Of a stretch of 64,000 nucleotides of DNA, positions 12,446-21,824 are shown one piece after another. Numbering within the stretch: the first letter of the stretch is position 1; every line of letters starts with the position of its first letter. Below the pieces are notes generated by a model. That model was not told where the DNA came from. It searched no databases and was given only the letters and a program-made list of their open reading frames with translations. The position numbers and the translations under genes were made by a program. Source of the DNA: Neopestalotiopsis rosae (Eukaryota > Ascomycota > Sordariomycetes > Amphisphaeriales > Sporocadaceae); NCBI GenBank assembly GCA_023078685.1, contig JALGAS010000003.1:2480001-2544000 (forward strand), written 5' to 3'.

Positions 12446-13199
12446 TGTCCAATGAGAGACGCGGGAAGCTCTAAAAAGGGGGCTGCTTAAGCTTAAATTT
12501 GGGTGGGTTCCAGTGAGTGATGAATTGCTGGGAATATGGAGGTGTAAGAGTGAAGGCCAGTAGCTATGCAATCGGCCGACTGGACGTAAGGGTGCGTGAA
12601 AAGAGGGAACCTGGGAATGGTGAGAGGATGCCTATAGAAAGGAAGAAATTCAAAAGGATCATTTATGTTGACTTTGTCGTGAATTTAAACAAAGCTCGCG
12701 TAACAGAGGCAACAATACGGTTCTTGCTTAAGTGCAAGGCAGCAGTGTGGGGCCGCTCGACTGGTGGCCGTTGGGGCCTAGGTAGCGTGGAAAGTTCCTG
12801 CCATTTCATTGATCAATTCATGCTTAGGCTCAGTCAAGCTGAAAAAGAAAATATGTCAAGGAAAGCACAGACTGCCTCAGACTGCCCTCAGGATTCCAAA
12901 AGAGGAGATCTGGAATCACTGGTGCATGTATTCCCGAGTCTTGCATGTGTCGAGTGGATTTGAACAATCCATGACCTGAGGCAGCAGCCGCCAAGTACTC
13001 AGAGTCACAAGATGCCATGACATAATGCACGCACATCACAGAACAACCAACATGGAGACTTTCAGTCATCCAATTTCAAAGGGAACTACAGTGCACAGTA
13101 ATGACAAAGTACTAATGTATTTCCTGGTCTCGTTCGATTACACAGTTCTCTGTAGGCTCGAAGATCGATTTGATCACACTTGCGAAAGGGCTATGATTT
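12446..13199. other. PARP upstream region
   Basis: Holds the PARP promoter. A 148-residue plus-strand frame at 12517-12963 overlaps the promoter, matches no family I know and looks like chance. Nothing else was seen. Confidence 0.55.
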
Positions 13200-13944
13200 A
13201 CATCATTCGAGACTTGATTCTCCTGTTTGTTCGTTGATGATGAAATTGGGACGAACTGCCCTCTTGAGTCTCCTTCTATATCCTTTCTGCGGCTGCTGAG
13301 CTTCATTCTCATCCACATGACCACATTCTTCTGAGCTTTGCCAATCTGAACCTAGAGTCCGGGCATGGCGAGCTTCGGACTTCTGATGTAGGCAGTACCA
13401 CATAGTGAGTGCCATCGGCCATGGTCTTGAATGGAACGGAACCAGGAAGTTCTTCGATCATGGTCAGCTTGTCGTGGTGGTTGCGGAGAGGTAGATGGCA
13501 GGACCGGGTCGAAGAGCTCCTTGTAAAATCCTTCCAAACTTCATCAGTTCCGCTCTGTGATCACGCTTCGAGCTTCAAATTCCAAGCTGCGTAGGTTGCG
13601 AGCTCCTTCTCTTCCTTTAGGGCAGCAACGCGATCCTCGAGCTTGCGATTGCTGTAGGATAGGACATCAATCTATCTTTTTCTCTGCCTGAGCAATGAGG
13701 CCGCGCTTTGTCTCCAGCACGTCTTGAACTGCTGCGACCTCGCTCTGGAGTGAATACACATGTTAGTACGTTGGTAGTTCGCCAATGAGGGGTGAAATCA
13801 TGAAGAGTATGGGAAATGGGAAAGAGTTTTGACTTACCTCATTGTAGCCTTTGACAGACCGCTCTGTGACCACGCTCGAATCCATGCGCTCATATGCATC
13901 GATGAACAGAGGGTTGAAAGTGGGGGGAAGCATGCTTCATGTAA

Positions 13945-13975
<31 letters not shown>

Positions 13976-14675
13976 GGACAATGTCGTCCGGTAGCCGTAG
14001 TGGCGCTGACTCCCCTCCTTGTGAGCCACTCTCTGTAATGGTCCTCTCCAAAGAGACTGTCGTTCGCCAGGACAGTCTCCGCGAGGAGAATGCGCTGGAG
14101 ACTGACAGCCAAAGATAAATTTCAGGGGGATCTGAATACAATCAACCCGTGTTCTCTAAGGTTTGGCAGAAACCGCCTCACCTCCTTCTGCCACTGATCG
14201 ATGATGTGCTCGGGCACAAGACATTCTGTTATTGTGTAAGATAAAGTGTTAGCAACAATGCTACGAAAAAATAATAATCATCATGGCGGCAAGTAATCGG
14301 ATAGGTGATAACTTACACATGTGGTCGGATCTTCGTCTCTATCCGTTCTGGGTACAGCCAGCCAGCCCCGTGCGTTGGTGTTGCACAAAAGTTGTGCGAT
14401 TCATTCTGTTTGGCTGCCTGTGTCTTCTCAACAGTGCTAAGGTCGACAAAGCAAAAGTTGCATCGACACTGACCCTCCCCCTGAGGGCTCACTCCCATGC
14501 TGACACCATCGCTTCACGCTCAAGTTAGTGAGATCAAAGTGTTTAATGCACGGCTGTGGATGAATACGTACACCTCAAAGTCCTTGAAGGCACCCTGCAG
14601 GTGTGCTCGTCAAGCAACTTGTCGGACAAAGAGGCCATCTTGGCGTCGAGAGCTGGCGGGTGCACTCCAGAAATG
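13200..14675 (-). pseudogene. Decayed minus-strand gene with several frame breaks
   Basis: Read 5' to 3' on the minus strand, protein-like pieces appear in changing frames. They are MASLSDKLLDE near 14650; a Cys-rich piece (GQCRCNFCFVDLSTVEKTQ) around 14470-14400; VPEHIIDQWQKEVRRFLPNL around 14220-14165, after a plausible intron ending at an AATAACAG acceptor; a coiled-coil piece around 13750-13670 that ends at a TGA (13669-13667); NRKLEDRVAALKEEKELATY in a second frame, ended by a TGA at 13563-13561; YKELFDPVLPSTSPQP in a third frame; and RAVRPNFIINEQTGESSLE near 13260-13203. The spacing and order suggest one former gene broken by indels. The VPxHxIDQWxKEV piece faintly recalls the SNF2-helicase 'VP..L..QW..E' motif, but that is a guess. 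Very small exons or sequencing indels are alternatives. Confidence 0.45.
13948..13975. repeat. Poly-T tract of 28 bases
   Basis: An uninterrupted T28 run on the plus strand (A28 on the minus strand) inside the decayed gene region. It could be the tail of a retroposed copy or simple slippage. I found no target-site duplication nearby to support retroposition. Confidence 0.95.
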
Positions 14676-15641
14676 TTGTGTTTTCTTGTGATTATTTGCG
14701 CGGCGGGGAACAGACAGGCTTCTAATTTGTAGTGTTTGAAAGCGGGTCACTTGTTGGACGCGACTGCGATCCAATCAAATCTATTTGAAAATTTTGGCTG
14801 ATTTCTACCGCGTCGAGCGTCGCGTTTGCCTGGGTGCCTCAGGCGACTTGCCCGTTTGTCGTGCCCGCCGATGTGGTTGCGCGGCGACAACAGAGGCGGC
14901 GGGCGCTGACCACTGTTGCCGGATCAAGCATACTAATAATCCACCGTCCGATCTCATTATGGTCGTCCCGTGTCGAATTCTTGGTGCCGCAGGTAGTTGT
15001 GTCTGGTCGAGTCTTCGAACCATGGAGATTACGAGGTGAGGATCGTGGACGCATTGCATTGACTGGCGCGCCTACCTCGAACGGCAGAGCCTCCTGGTTA
15101 TCTAGAACGCTCAGTCCTGCCTAGAACACCATACCTGCCAAATTTCATTTTTGCTACGACGATGTGATTTGTGTCTTAGCTATGAAACAACTATCGACAA
15201 CATGATCACCAGTGCTCGGTGGCAGTATATGGGCGCGACCGCTACATGAAGATAGATAACTTGTGGAGTAATTCCTGCACTTGTAGAACTTTTTGTACGC
15301 AACGAACAACTCATGCAGATAAAGAACGTTTTTGTTCTTTCCCCCAAACCGTACTTTCGCTGAATTCCTACTTGCGGAATTTCAAATTAGGCCAAGACTC
15401 TTCCGACCCCTTGTGCGTTCAGTCTCGCAGCTGTGAAGTCTCTCACATCGAAACATGCTGGATTATAATCTAGTCGAATCACTATGAAACTTGAATAAGC
15501 TCCTTACTTGTTATCGCGGAATATCAGGGTAAGATACGAAATGTCCTGTGCCGTGTTTCTCGAGCGTAAGCCGAAGTGAACACTTGATTGCTCTTCGTCA
15601 TAACAATACTTTTGCAGTAATCGGAGTTCAAAGGAAACATT
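14676..15641. other. Intergenic region beside the decayed gene
   Basis: No coherent gene on either strand. Short frames at 14785-15124 overlap one another on both strands and have arbitrary composition. The 3' part is the downstream region of the dehydrogenase. Confidence 0.55.
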
Positions 15642-16776
15642 CTAGTCAGCCTTTGCTTTGCTCAATCCAGCAAGTTTTTCTAACCCACTGCCAGCAGCTG
15701 CTTGTTGGACCTGTATTCCAGTGAGCTATTCTGTTTGTTGAGCCTGCGAGCAGTAAAGATTTTGCCAAACTCACCACCAACCATTTTGGTAGTAATGTCA
15801 ACCACCAGGAAATAATGCTTGCCATATTTCCTCTTTGTACAGTACCAGTTTTTCCGGCAAGTATATCGCCCACTACTCGGTTTGCATACTCTGTTGCAGG
15901 CATTGAGTTGTATCCATGACTCTCCGCTGCTGACTTGATTTCTTTTTCAATGGGCTGGTAAAAGGATACACTGGGTAATTTGAAGGCCGGAACATTGTCA
16001 AACCTGTACAAGCATTAGTTGAGTATGCTTTGCTGTCGAGCTGATTGAGAATACAAGTATTTTCGAGAATTTCTGCTCCCTGATTTGAAATGGAGATAAA
16101 GAGGGCTCAAATGTTTGCAAACACTTACCAGGACGTCTTCACAAAACTAGTCGTCACATGGAGACATTTCACCCCCAGTGGTTCCAGCTCAACACGAAGC
16201 GACTCAGACATGATGCGATTGGCAGCCTTTGAACCGCAATACGCGCCTAAAGTTCTCTCCAACGCAATCAGCAACAGAGTCCTGACATCGGAGTAAAGAT
16301 CGATAAGGGCCAAATTTACTCTGATACGCAAGCCCAAGAGACTCTGCGGTACTACCAATCGTGACCACCGTTCCCTGGGATTGCACGAGCATGTGCTGGA
16401 CTGCCTGCGTGACCCGCATAGGCCCCCAGACATTGACTTCGAACAAGGCCTTGGCCACGTCGACGTCAGTATCTAGGTAGGGCATCGTGTACCCGCAGCC
16501 GGCATTGTTGACGAGAATGTCCAGAGTGCCGCCCGTGGCTTTCTGCAGCGTCGCCACGGCGTCTTCGATGCTTTGCGCCGCAGTGACATCCAGAGCCAAT
16601 AAGGTGACATGGGGCACTGTGCTAAGATCAGACATTTTGGAGATGGAGCGGGCTGTTGCATAGACCTGGAGATTGGGATGGGAAGCAAATGATCTTGCCA
16701 ATGCAGCTCCAATGCCACCGTCGCTGCAGCCCGTGATGAGGACTGAGCGTGTTGGTGAGTGCTCCTTAGAATTCAT
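15642..16776 (-). CDS. Short-chain dehydrogenase/reductase, AYR1-like
   Basis: Four exons, 16776-16320, 16246-16129, 16003-15775 and 15710-15642, give 290 residues. Introns are 73, 125 and 64 bp, and each junction closes in phase. The classical SDR signature is complete once spliced: the cofactor loop TGCSDGGIG at 15-23, NNAG at 90-93, Ser142, and Y155-x3-K159 in YCGSKAANR, with the Ser-Tyr spacing usual for the family. The C-terminal part has a hydrophobic stretch (SIISWWLTLLPKWLV) that may sit on a membrane. The TGCSDGGIG style and C-terminal hydrophobic segment fit fungal NADPH-dependent 1-acyldihydroxyacetone-phosphate reductases, which act in phosphatidic acid synthesis at the ER or lipid droplets, but many related SDRs differ in substrate. 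Unspliced frames look broken, so it could be mistaken for a pseudogene. Confidence 0.87.
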
Positions 16777-17334
16777 GGCTTGATGATGGATTCGCTTTTT
16801 CGGGGAAGGGATATGAGTTGCCTTACTGGAACTCTATAGACTACGCGGAATGCCCCAAGTTATATAAATTTGCAGTCTGAAAGAATCGACACAATACCAC
16901 TATTATATTGTTGCCTTGAGGAGCCTGCGAAACTAGCACAGCCGAATGCGATCCGTATAGTTTTGCTGGCTCGGCTAATTGAGGATTGTGTCCGTCGGAT
17001 AGTTTCAAGCCTCCAGAGCTCCGTCCGGGGCACTTGTGTAACATGACCACAACATCAGCGACTCCAGTCCAGCTTGCTTCTCCTAGATGATTGACACGGG
17101 ATCGTACCGCGAATTTCATAGATTAAGTCGACGGACCAGAGGATCGATGCCGACCTCACATTATATAAGTTCAATTATTATCTTGTCTTTCTTATATATG
17201 AGCAGGTAGTGCGAGTCTTTCAATACGTAGACTACTTCATGGAGTGCAAAAATGAAAGAACATCTTCAACAGCAAGCCAAACAAAAGATGACATCTACTA
17301 GTATGTCAGAAACATGCAAAAAGATGAAATCTTA
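16777..17334. other. Upstream region of the dehydrogenase
   Basis: 558 bases, AT-rich toward 17200, with no coding signal. Presumed to hold the dehydrogenase promoter and the 3' flank of the tRNA. Confidence 0.55.
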
Positions 17335-17406
17335 TAGCACCACTCCGTTTCGATCGGAGGTCCTCCGGGTTATGAGCCCGGCGCGCTTCCGCTGCGCCAT
17401 GGTGCT
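17335..17406 (-). tRNA. Initiator tRNA-Met (CAT)
   Basis: 72 bases without an intron or an encoded CCA. On the minus strand it starts AGCACCA and ends TGGTGCT plus discriminator A, so the acceptor stem pairs fully and position 1-72 is A-U. The anticodon loop CTCATAA is flanked by a stem with three G-C pairs next to it, and the T loop reads GATCGAAAC, lacking the usual TTCG. These are eukaryotic initiator features rather than elongator ones. The sequence is close to the yeast initiator as I recall it. Confidence 0.95.
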
Positions 17407-18045
17407 TTGATTGAAGAAATGTCGGTAATGTGCTTTCAAGTAATGACACAAAAGAAAGTGGATCACGAATGAGTCACAACCTAGGGCTTCAAGCTTTGGA
17501 AGAGCGTGTTTGGGTCGTCAGTGACCATTGTATTGGCTAGGATCGCTCATGTCATCTGTCAGGTGCCGCCAGCTAAGGCAGAGCTTATGAAACCAGTCAC
17601 CGTTGATTGAGACTACATATCGATGTTGGACAATGGGTCAGGCAAGTAGAATGCAAATGAAGAGTTGTCGGGTTCAGGCTGTTAAACAAAGATCGCGCCA
17701 GTCAGAGCGATGCAATACAATAACAGTCGGCTGAGAAGCAAGTACAGATCAGGTCAAAGCTACAATTATGTTGTGAATACATGCTTCATGTATTCCGTAT
17801 CTAGTCCGTCTACCTAGACGACGTGATGTGACGATGCATTATGCATTGTAATAGAAACAACCCTTTTGCAGGTGATAAAAAGCACGGAATCCTAAACGCC
17901 TTCGCCTTTCCGGATATGATGCTGGTCGCCCCTGGATGTGTAAAAGCAGTAAACTCCTCCTGATGCACTGGCCTTTTCTACTCAGTCTTAGACCGTATTC
18001 TGGCGCCCATCAACCGGGTACCCAAATGGAGCACAGTCTTGTAGC
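17407..18045. other. Intergenic region between tRNA and SPT2
   Basis: No gene. It contains the upstream flank of the tRNA, an inverted repeat at 17775-17795 and the SPT2 3' region. Confidence 0.6.
17775..17795. repeat. Perfect inverted repeat, 9-bp arms
   Basis: GAATACATG at 17775-17783 and CATGTATTC at 17787-17795 are exact reverse complements separated by CTT. It could form a small hairpin or serve as a dimeric protein site. No T-tract follows, so a terminator role is not indicated. Confidence 0.8.
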
Positions 18046-19290
18046 TCAGTACCCTGCACGCTTCTTTCTAGCTTCCTTCTCCCGCCTCAGCTTCTCGAGC
18101 AATGCCTCTTCCTTGGCATCGTCCGCACGAGCCTGGCGCAAAGCTCTCTGCTCCTCTGCATAAATGTCATCGGCACCAGCTTCCATGTCGCTGTCCGAAT
18201 CGTATTCGTCAGCGTATCTGTAACCACGAGGAATGTCTTCGTCCTCGGCCTCATCGTCATCAATGAAGTCGTCCATGTCTGAATCGTCCTCCTCATCTCG
18301 TTCACGGCGTCCGGTACGAGGCATGGCCAGCAAACCACCGCCCGCACGGGGCCGAGAGGATGCAGACTTGCCACTCTTGGGATCTGAAGCCTTCTTCGGT
18401 GCCGGTCGTGCGGTTCCAGTATATCCTGTCGAAGCTGTTGCTGCCTTCTTGATCTTCTTATCTGCCAGATCATCTCCAGCGGGACTAGGCCTTCCGTTAC
18501 TCTTGGCCATCGGCCGAGAGTCCTTGCTCACACCATTCCGGGCATTCTGGGCCGACTTTTCCCGTGACGGTAGAGCATTCGACTTTGCTTCCACATTATT
18601 CTTTCCGAGCTTCCACTTCGAATCCTTCTTGCTCGTAACTGTTTGGCCGATCGCTTTGTGCTGAATAACTCCAGCTTTAGGTGCTATCTGCTGGGCCTTC
18701 GCGCCGCGTGCCATGATTTCAGCAAACGAGCCCTTCTTTGGTGCCTTGCTCGGGCCTGCGCTGGTCGGGGTTGTGGGAGATGGCTTTGCTGATGCCACCT
18801 TTGGAGCGCCAAGCATAGTGGCGCTGCCTTGAGGGCGGGCAGAGCCGGCAGTCACATCTTTTCTCGCCGGCAAGGTGTTGATTGCCTCCGGCTTTCGATT
18901 TGCACGAGCCAGCGTGGCGGTACCCGTATAAGGTTTGTCGCGAGATGCAACTGTGGATGCTGTTGTGACTGTACGCTGACCATTTGTCGCAGCCGGCTTT
19001 GCCACCGTACTTGAGCGGGCGGGTGGAGGTGATGGCTTCCTAGCGAACGCATCTCGTGACGCTGCGTGCGACTGTTTGACTATCTTGCTGGGCAAGCCAT
19101 TACTAGTAGTATCGCCGTCGGCTTTGCGCTTCAATACTGTCGCAGTTTTCACGGCAGAGACCGGAACAGCAGCCGGCTTCTCGCCGCTGATCTCAGCAAG
19201 TAAGTCTCCAATCTGGTCAAAGGGGTTAGCAGGTCCGTTGGGGTTGCGATAAAAGATGGAATCCAAACGCTGAATGCGACGTACCGGCAT
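18046..19290 (-). CDS. SPT2: SPT2 chromatin protein
   Basis: A single 414-residue frame beginning MPVRRIQRLDSIFYRNPNG. The protein is disordered, Ala/Lys/Ser/Pro-rich and strongly basic up to about residue 320. The C-terminus has the SPT2 domain pattern: an acidic patch (SDMDDFIDDDEAEDEDIPRG) then a Tyr-rich step and a charged helix ending LRREKEARKKRAGY. SPT2 binds histone H3-H4 and DNA and helps keep nucleosomes in place behind elongating RNA polymerase II. The short N-terminal motif rich in Arg and Phe/Tyr is usual for fungal members. No intron is needed. Confidence 0.88.
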   Translation of the reverse strand: MPVRRIQRLDSIFYRNPNGPANPFDQIGDLLAEISGEKPAAVPVSAVKTATVLKRKADGDTTSNGLPSKIVKQSHAASRDAFARKPSPPPARSSTVAKPAATNGQRTVTTASTVASRDKPYTGTATLARANRKPEAINTLPARKDVTAGSARPQGSATMLGAPKVASAKPSPTTPTSAGPSKAPKKGSFAEIMARGAKAQQIAPKAGVIQHKAIGQTVTSKKDSKWKLGKNNVEAKSNALPSREKSAQNARNGVSKDSRPMAKSNGRPSPAGDDLADKKIKKAATASTGYTGTARPAPKKASDPKSGKSASSRPRAGGGLLAMPRTGRRERDEEDDSDMDDFIDDDEAEDEDIPRGYRYADEYDSDSDMEAGADDIYAEEQRALRQARADDAKEEALLEKLRREKEARKKRAGY

Positions 19291-20407
19291 ATTGGTGGGA
19301 GTGTGATGCGATCAACAAGAAAGGAAGAGGGTCGAATCCAAGAGAATACCGCGAGTGCTAACCGTCAAATGGTGCCAAATGTCAGGATCAACATATTAAC
19401 GTAGCGCTGCTGGTCGATGGATGCATAATCTGCGAGGAGTGGATGCGCTTGTCTTTCTTAGGGTCGGAAAAGATAGACAAACGGGTTTGTTTGATGTTGC
19501 TTAAATGCAAACAGGATTGTTGCTTCTTATATGTGGTGACAGCGTGTGCAGAAAGTCTGTCGAGGTGCACGGCGGCGACAGCAGTCCACTCACCCTGGCA
19601 GAGGAGCCTAAATGGAGACTTGACCTGACGATCGGAGATAGTGATGGGGACGTGCAAGTGGGAGGCTTGCCAACAGCCTTGAAAGTTTAGACCCTCTTCC
19701 GAAAGAAAGGAAAAGCGCCTGCTGGGGCTCTTGTAAGGAATGAGGAAAAGTCCGTTCCCGACAAAAAAGAGCCTTGATAACCAGAGCGACGTCACTTTGG
19801 CACCGAAAACAGCCCCTAACTACCTGAAATGGGGGATGTGGAGGTACCAGTCAATGGCTGTCCTAAAGGCTTTGAGCAGCAGCTGTACTATGGTATGAGT
19901 GCTCTGGAGGACCAACGGTACTCGAAGGACACCCCCGGATCACTACTTAACCACTTCAGTGACCGAGAGAGCAACGCCAGTTCCAGGCTTCAGGCTTCCC
20001 GTGCAAGTCAATCCACTGAGAAACTGACTGGCTAGCGACTCCAAGAAATCCGAGCTCGGACCATGCCAACCTTCCGTCTTTTTCAGGTTGGCTGGCACCG
20101 TGACCTGCCACGCTGCGAAAGCTGCTGGCTGCTTAGCTGCAATTAAACGAATGGCGCGACTCGCGATTTGACTGCCAAAGCGACCCTAATCATGTGACCT
20201 CTGCACCGGGGAAATGGCGGAACTGAGCCCCACTTGCATCCCACCATTGGATTTTTGAATGCCCTGAAGCGAAGCCAGGAACTTTTTTCGCAATCGAGAA
20301 CAAACCTGACCTTTATCCATCACGACTTCACCCAGAACTCGAAGTTTCAGTCTCCGCCCAACTTGCGGTTAAATTGATTGATTTCTCGTGTTCATATCAT
20401 CAACACA
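19291..20407. other. Divergent promoter region, SPT2 and ribosomal P2
   Basis: About 1.1 kb between divergently transcribed genes. Frames at 19388-19795 and 19829-20035 have no protein-like pattern. The P2 leader starts in the last part. No RNA gene seen. Confidence 0.55.
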
Positions 20408-20516
20408 GTATGTCTTGGCCCCCGAGCACCTCTACCCTACGCGCAATCAGAATATCTGCAAGCGCATTTGTGGGTGTGGAAATTTCGCGTGCACCTCGCT
20501 AACCTGATCGCTATAG
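20408..20516 (+). other. Probable 5'-UTR intron of the ribosomal P2 gene
   Basis: A GTATGT donor at 20408 and a CTAAC branch site shortly before a CTATAG acceptor ending at 20516 lie 14 bases upstream of the start codon. Removing it drops an upstream ATG at 20410 from the leader. The splice signals are near-consensus, but no transcript confirms it. Confidence 0.65.
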
Positions 20517-20530
20517 CATCAACCACCAAA

Positions 20531-20927
20531 ATGAAGCACCTCGCCGCTTACCTTCTCCTCACCCTGGGTGGAAACACCTCCCCCAGCGCCTCTGACGTCA
20601 AGGAGGTCCTCGAGTCCGTCGGTATCGAGGCCGACTCCGAGCGTCTGGACAAGCTCCTGTCTGAGCTCGAGGGCAAGGACATCAACGAGGTACGGGTCGA
20701 ACCATTATCGCACGAATACGCATATTACATTACTAACAATTTGACTTTTACAGCTGATCTCTGAGGGTTCTTCCAAGCTCGCTTCCGTCCCCAGCGGTGG
20801 TGCTGGTGGTGCTGCCGCTGGTGGCGCCGCTGCCGCCGGTGGTGCCGCCGAGGAGGCCAAGGAGGAGGAGAAGGAGGAAGAGAAGGAGGAGTCCGACGAC
20901 GACATGGGATTCGGTCTCTTCGACTAA
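20531..20927 (+). CDS. RPP2: 60S acidic ribosomal protein P2
   Basis: Two exons, 20531-20689 and 20754-20927, encode 110 residues. The start [15 protein letters not shown] is the P2 type, the middle is an Ala/Gly hinge, and the end is an acidic Glu/Lys stretch followed by [10 protein letters not shown], the conserved tail that recruits elongation factors. P2 pairs with P1 and docks on P0 to form the ribosomal stalk that stimulates factor GTPases. Length and intron position fit the family. Identity is secure; whether it is the P2A or P2B type cannot be said. Confidence 0.97.
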
Positions 20928-21824
20928 GCGATTCACCTCATACCCGTTGGATCACCTCACGAGGCAATGTGTTACGGAAGGAGTGGCGTCTAAAATGGGC
21001 CACAGCATTTTTGCATGGCATCGGCATCTGGCGTGGAAGGTTATGCTCTTCATGAGGCTCACGAGGTTCTACCGGATAGTCTGACGGACAAAAGATAGAT
21101 CCGTGTCGTTGCGACGAATCAAGTCCTGCTTCTTCTGAGCACAACAAATAAGTCTTCTCTGGAATTTGCGCAAAGTGACTATGCAGTGACCTGTGCGGCT
21201 CCAATGAACAATTCATGGACAGTGATGGCATGATTTTACTGGCTCATTTTCTCTTTTTGGAGAAACAATTGAGCATTCCAACAGCCAATATCTGAACCAG
21301 GAACCTGAATATTGAATTACTGCGGATATGTAGCGCCAGGTACGTATCTATGTGATTAATTGAAAATAAGGTGTGGATAAAAGATTATGCATTGACTGAT
21401 GTGGAGCACCTCACTGAACCAAGAAATTATCCCGGTATGCAAAGTGGTTGCTGCGCAACGACCCGCCCTGCTTGATTGGCCGATGCTCAGCAACCAGCAA
21501 CAAAAGAGTCAACGACCGACCCCATAGTTGCTAGGTCCCTCCCCCCAATCCACCCCAAGACGAAGATCTAGCAGAAACGCGACATTCAACTTTTTGCATT
21601 GCGCGCCGCATCGCTGTCAACCCTCTGTCGACCTGCAACTTTTTGGATCATGGGTCGCTTTGACGCGTAAAAACATTCTTAATTCCAACAACATACACCG
21701 ATAACCGCCATATTCCGGTAGCACGATACCGCGAGGCCGGCGATTGCTTTTGCACATTTTTGGCAAGCTTTGACGTTTACTCGCTCGTACTACCGCTAGC
21801 AGCAATCAATATATCAACATCACA
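20928..21824. other. Intergenic region, P2 to MPS1
   Basis: About 900 bases with the P2 3' region and the MPS1 promoter. Short frames only. A C-rich run (CCCTCCCCCCAATCC) near 21537-21551 is the only compositional feature. Confidence 0.55.

Noticed and set aside
12517..12963. 148-residue plus-strand frame as a gene
   Set aside because: It overlaps the PARP promoter and leader, has arbitrary composition, and no recognisable motif.
13931..17795. Possible retroelement between the CATGCTTCATGTA copies with the T28 tract as its tail
   Set aside because: The 3.8-kb interval contains an intact multi-intron dehydrogenase and a tRNA, which no simple retroelement would carry. The shared 13 bases are partly palindromic and likely chance.
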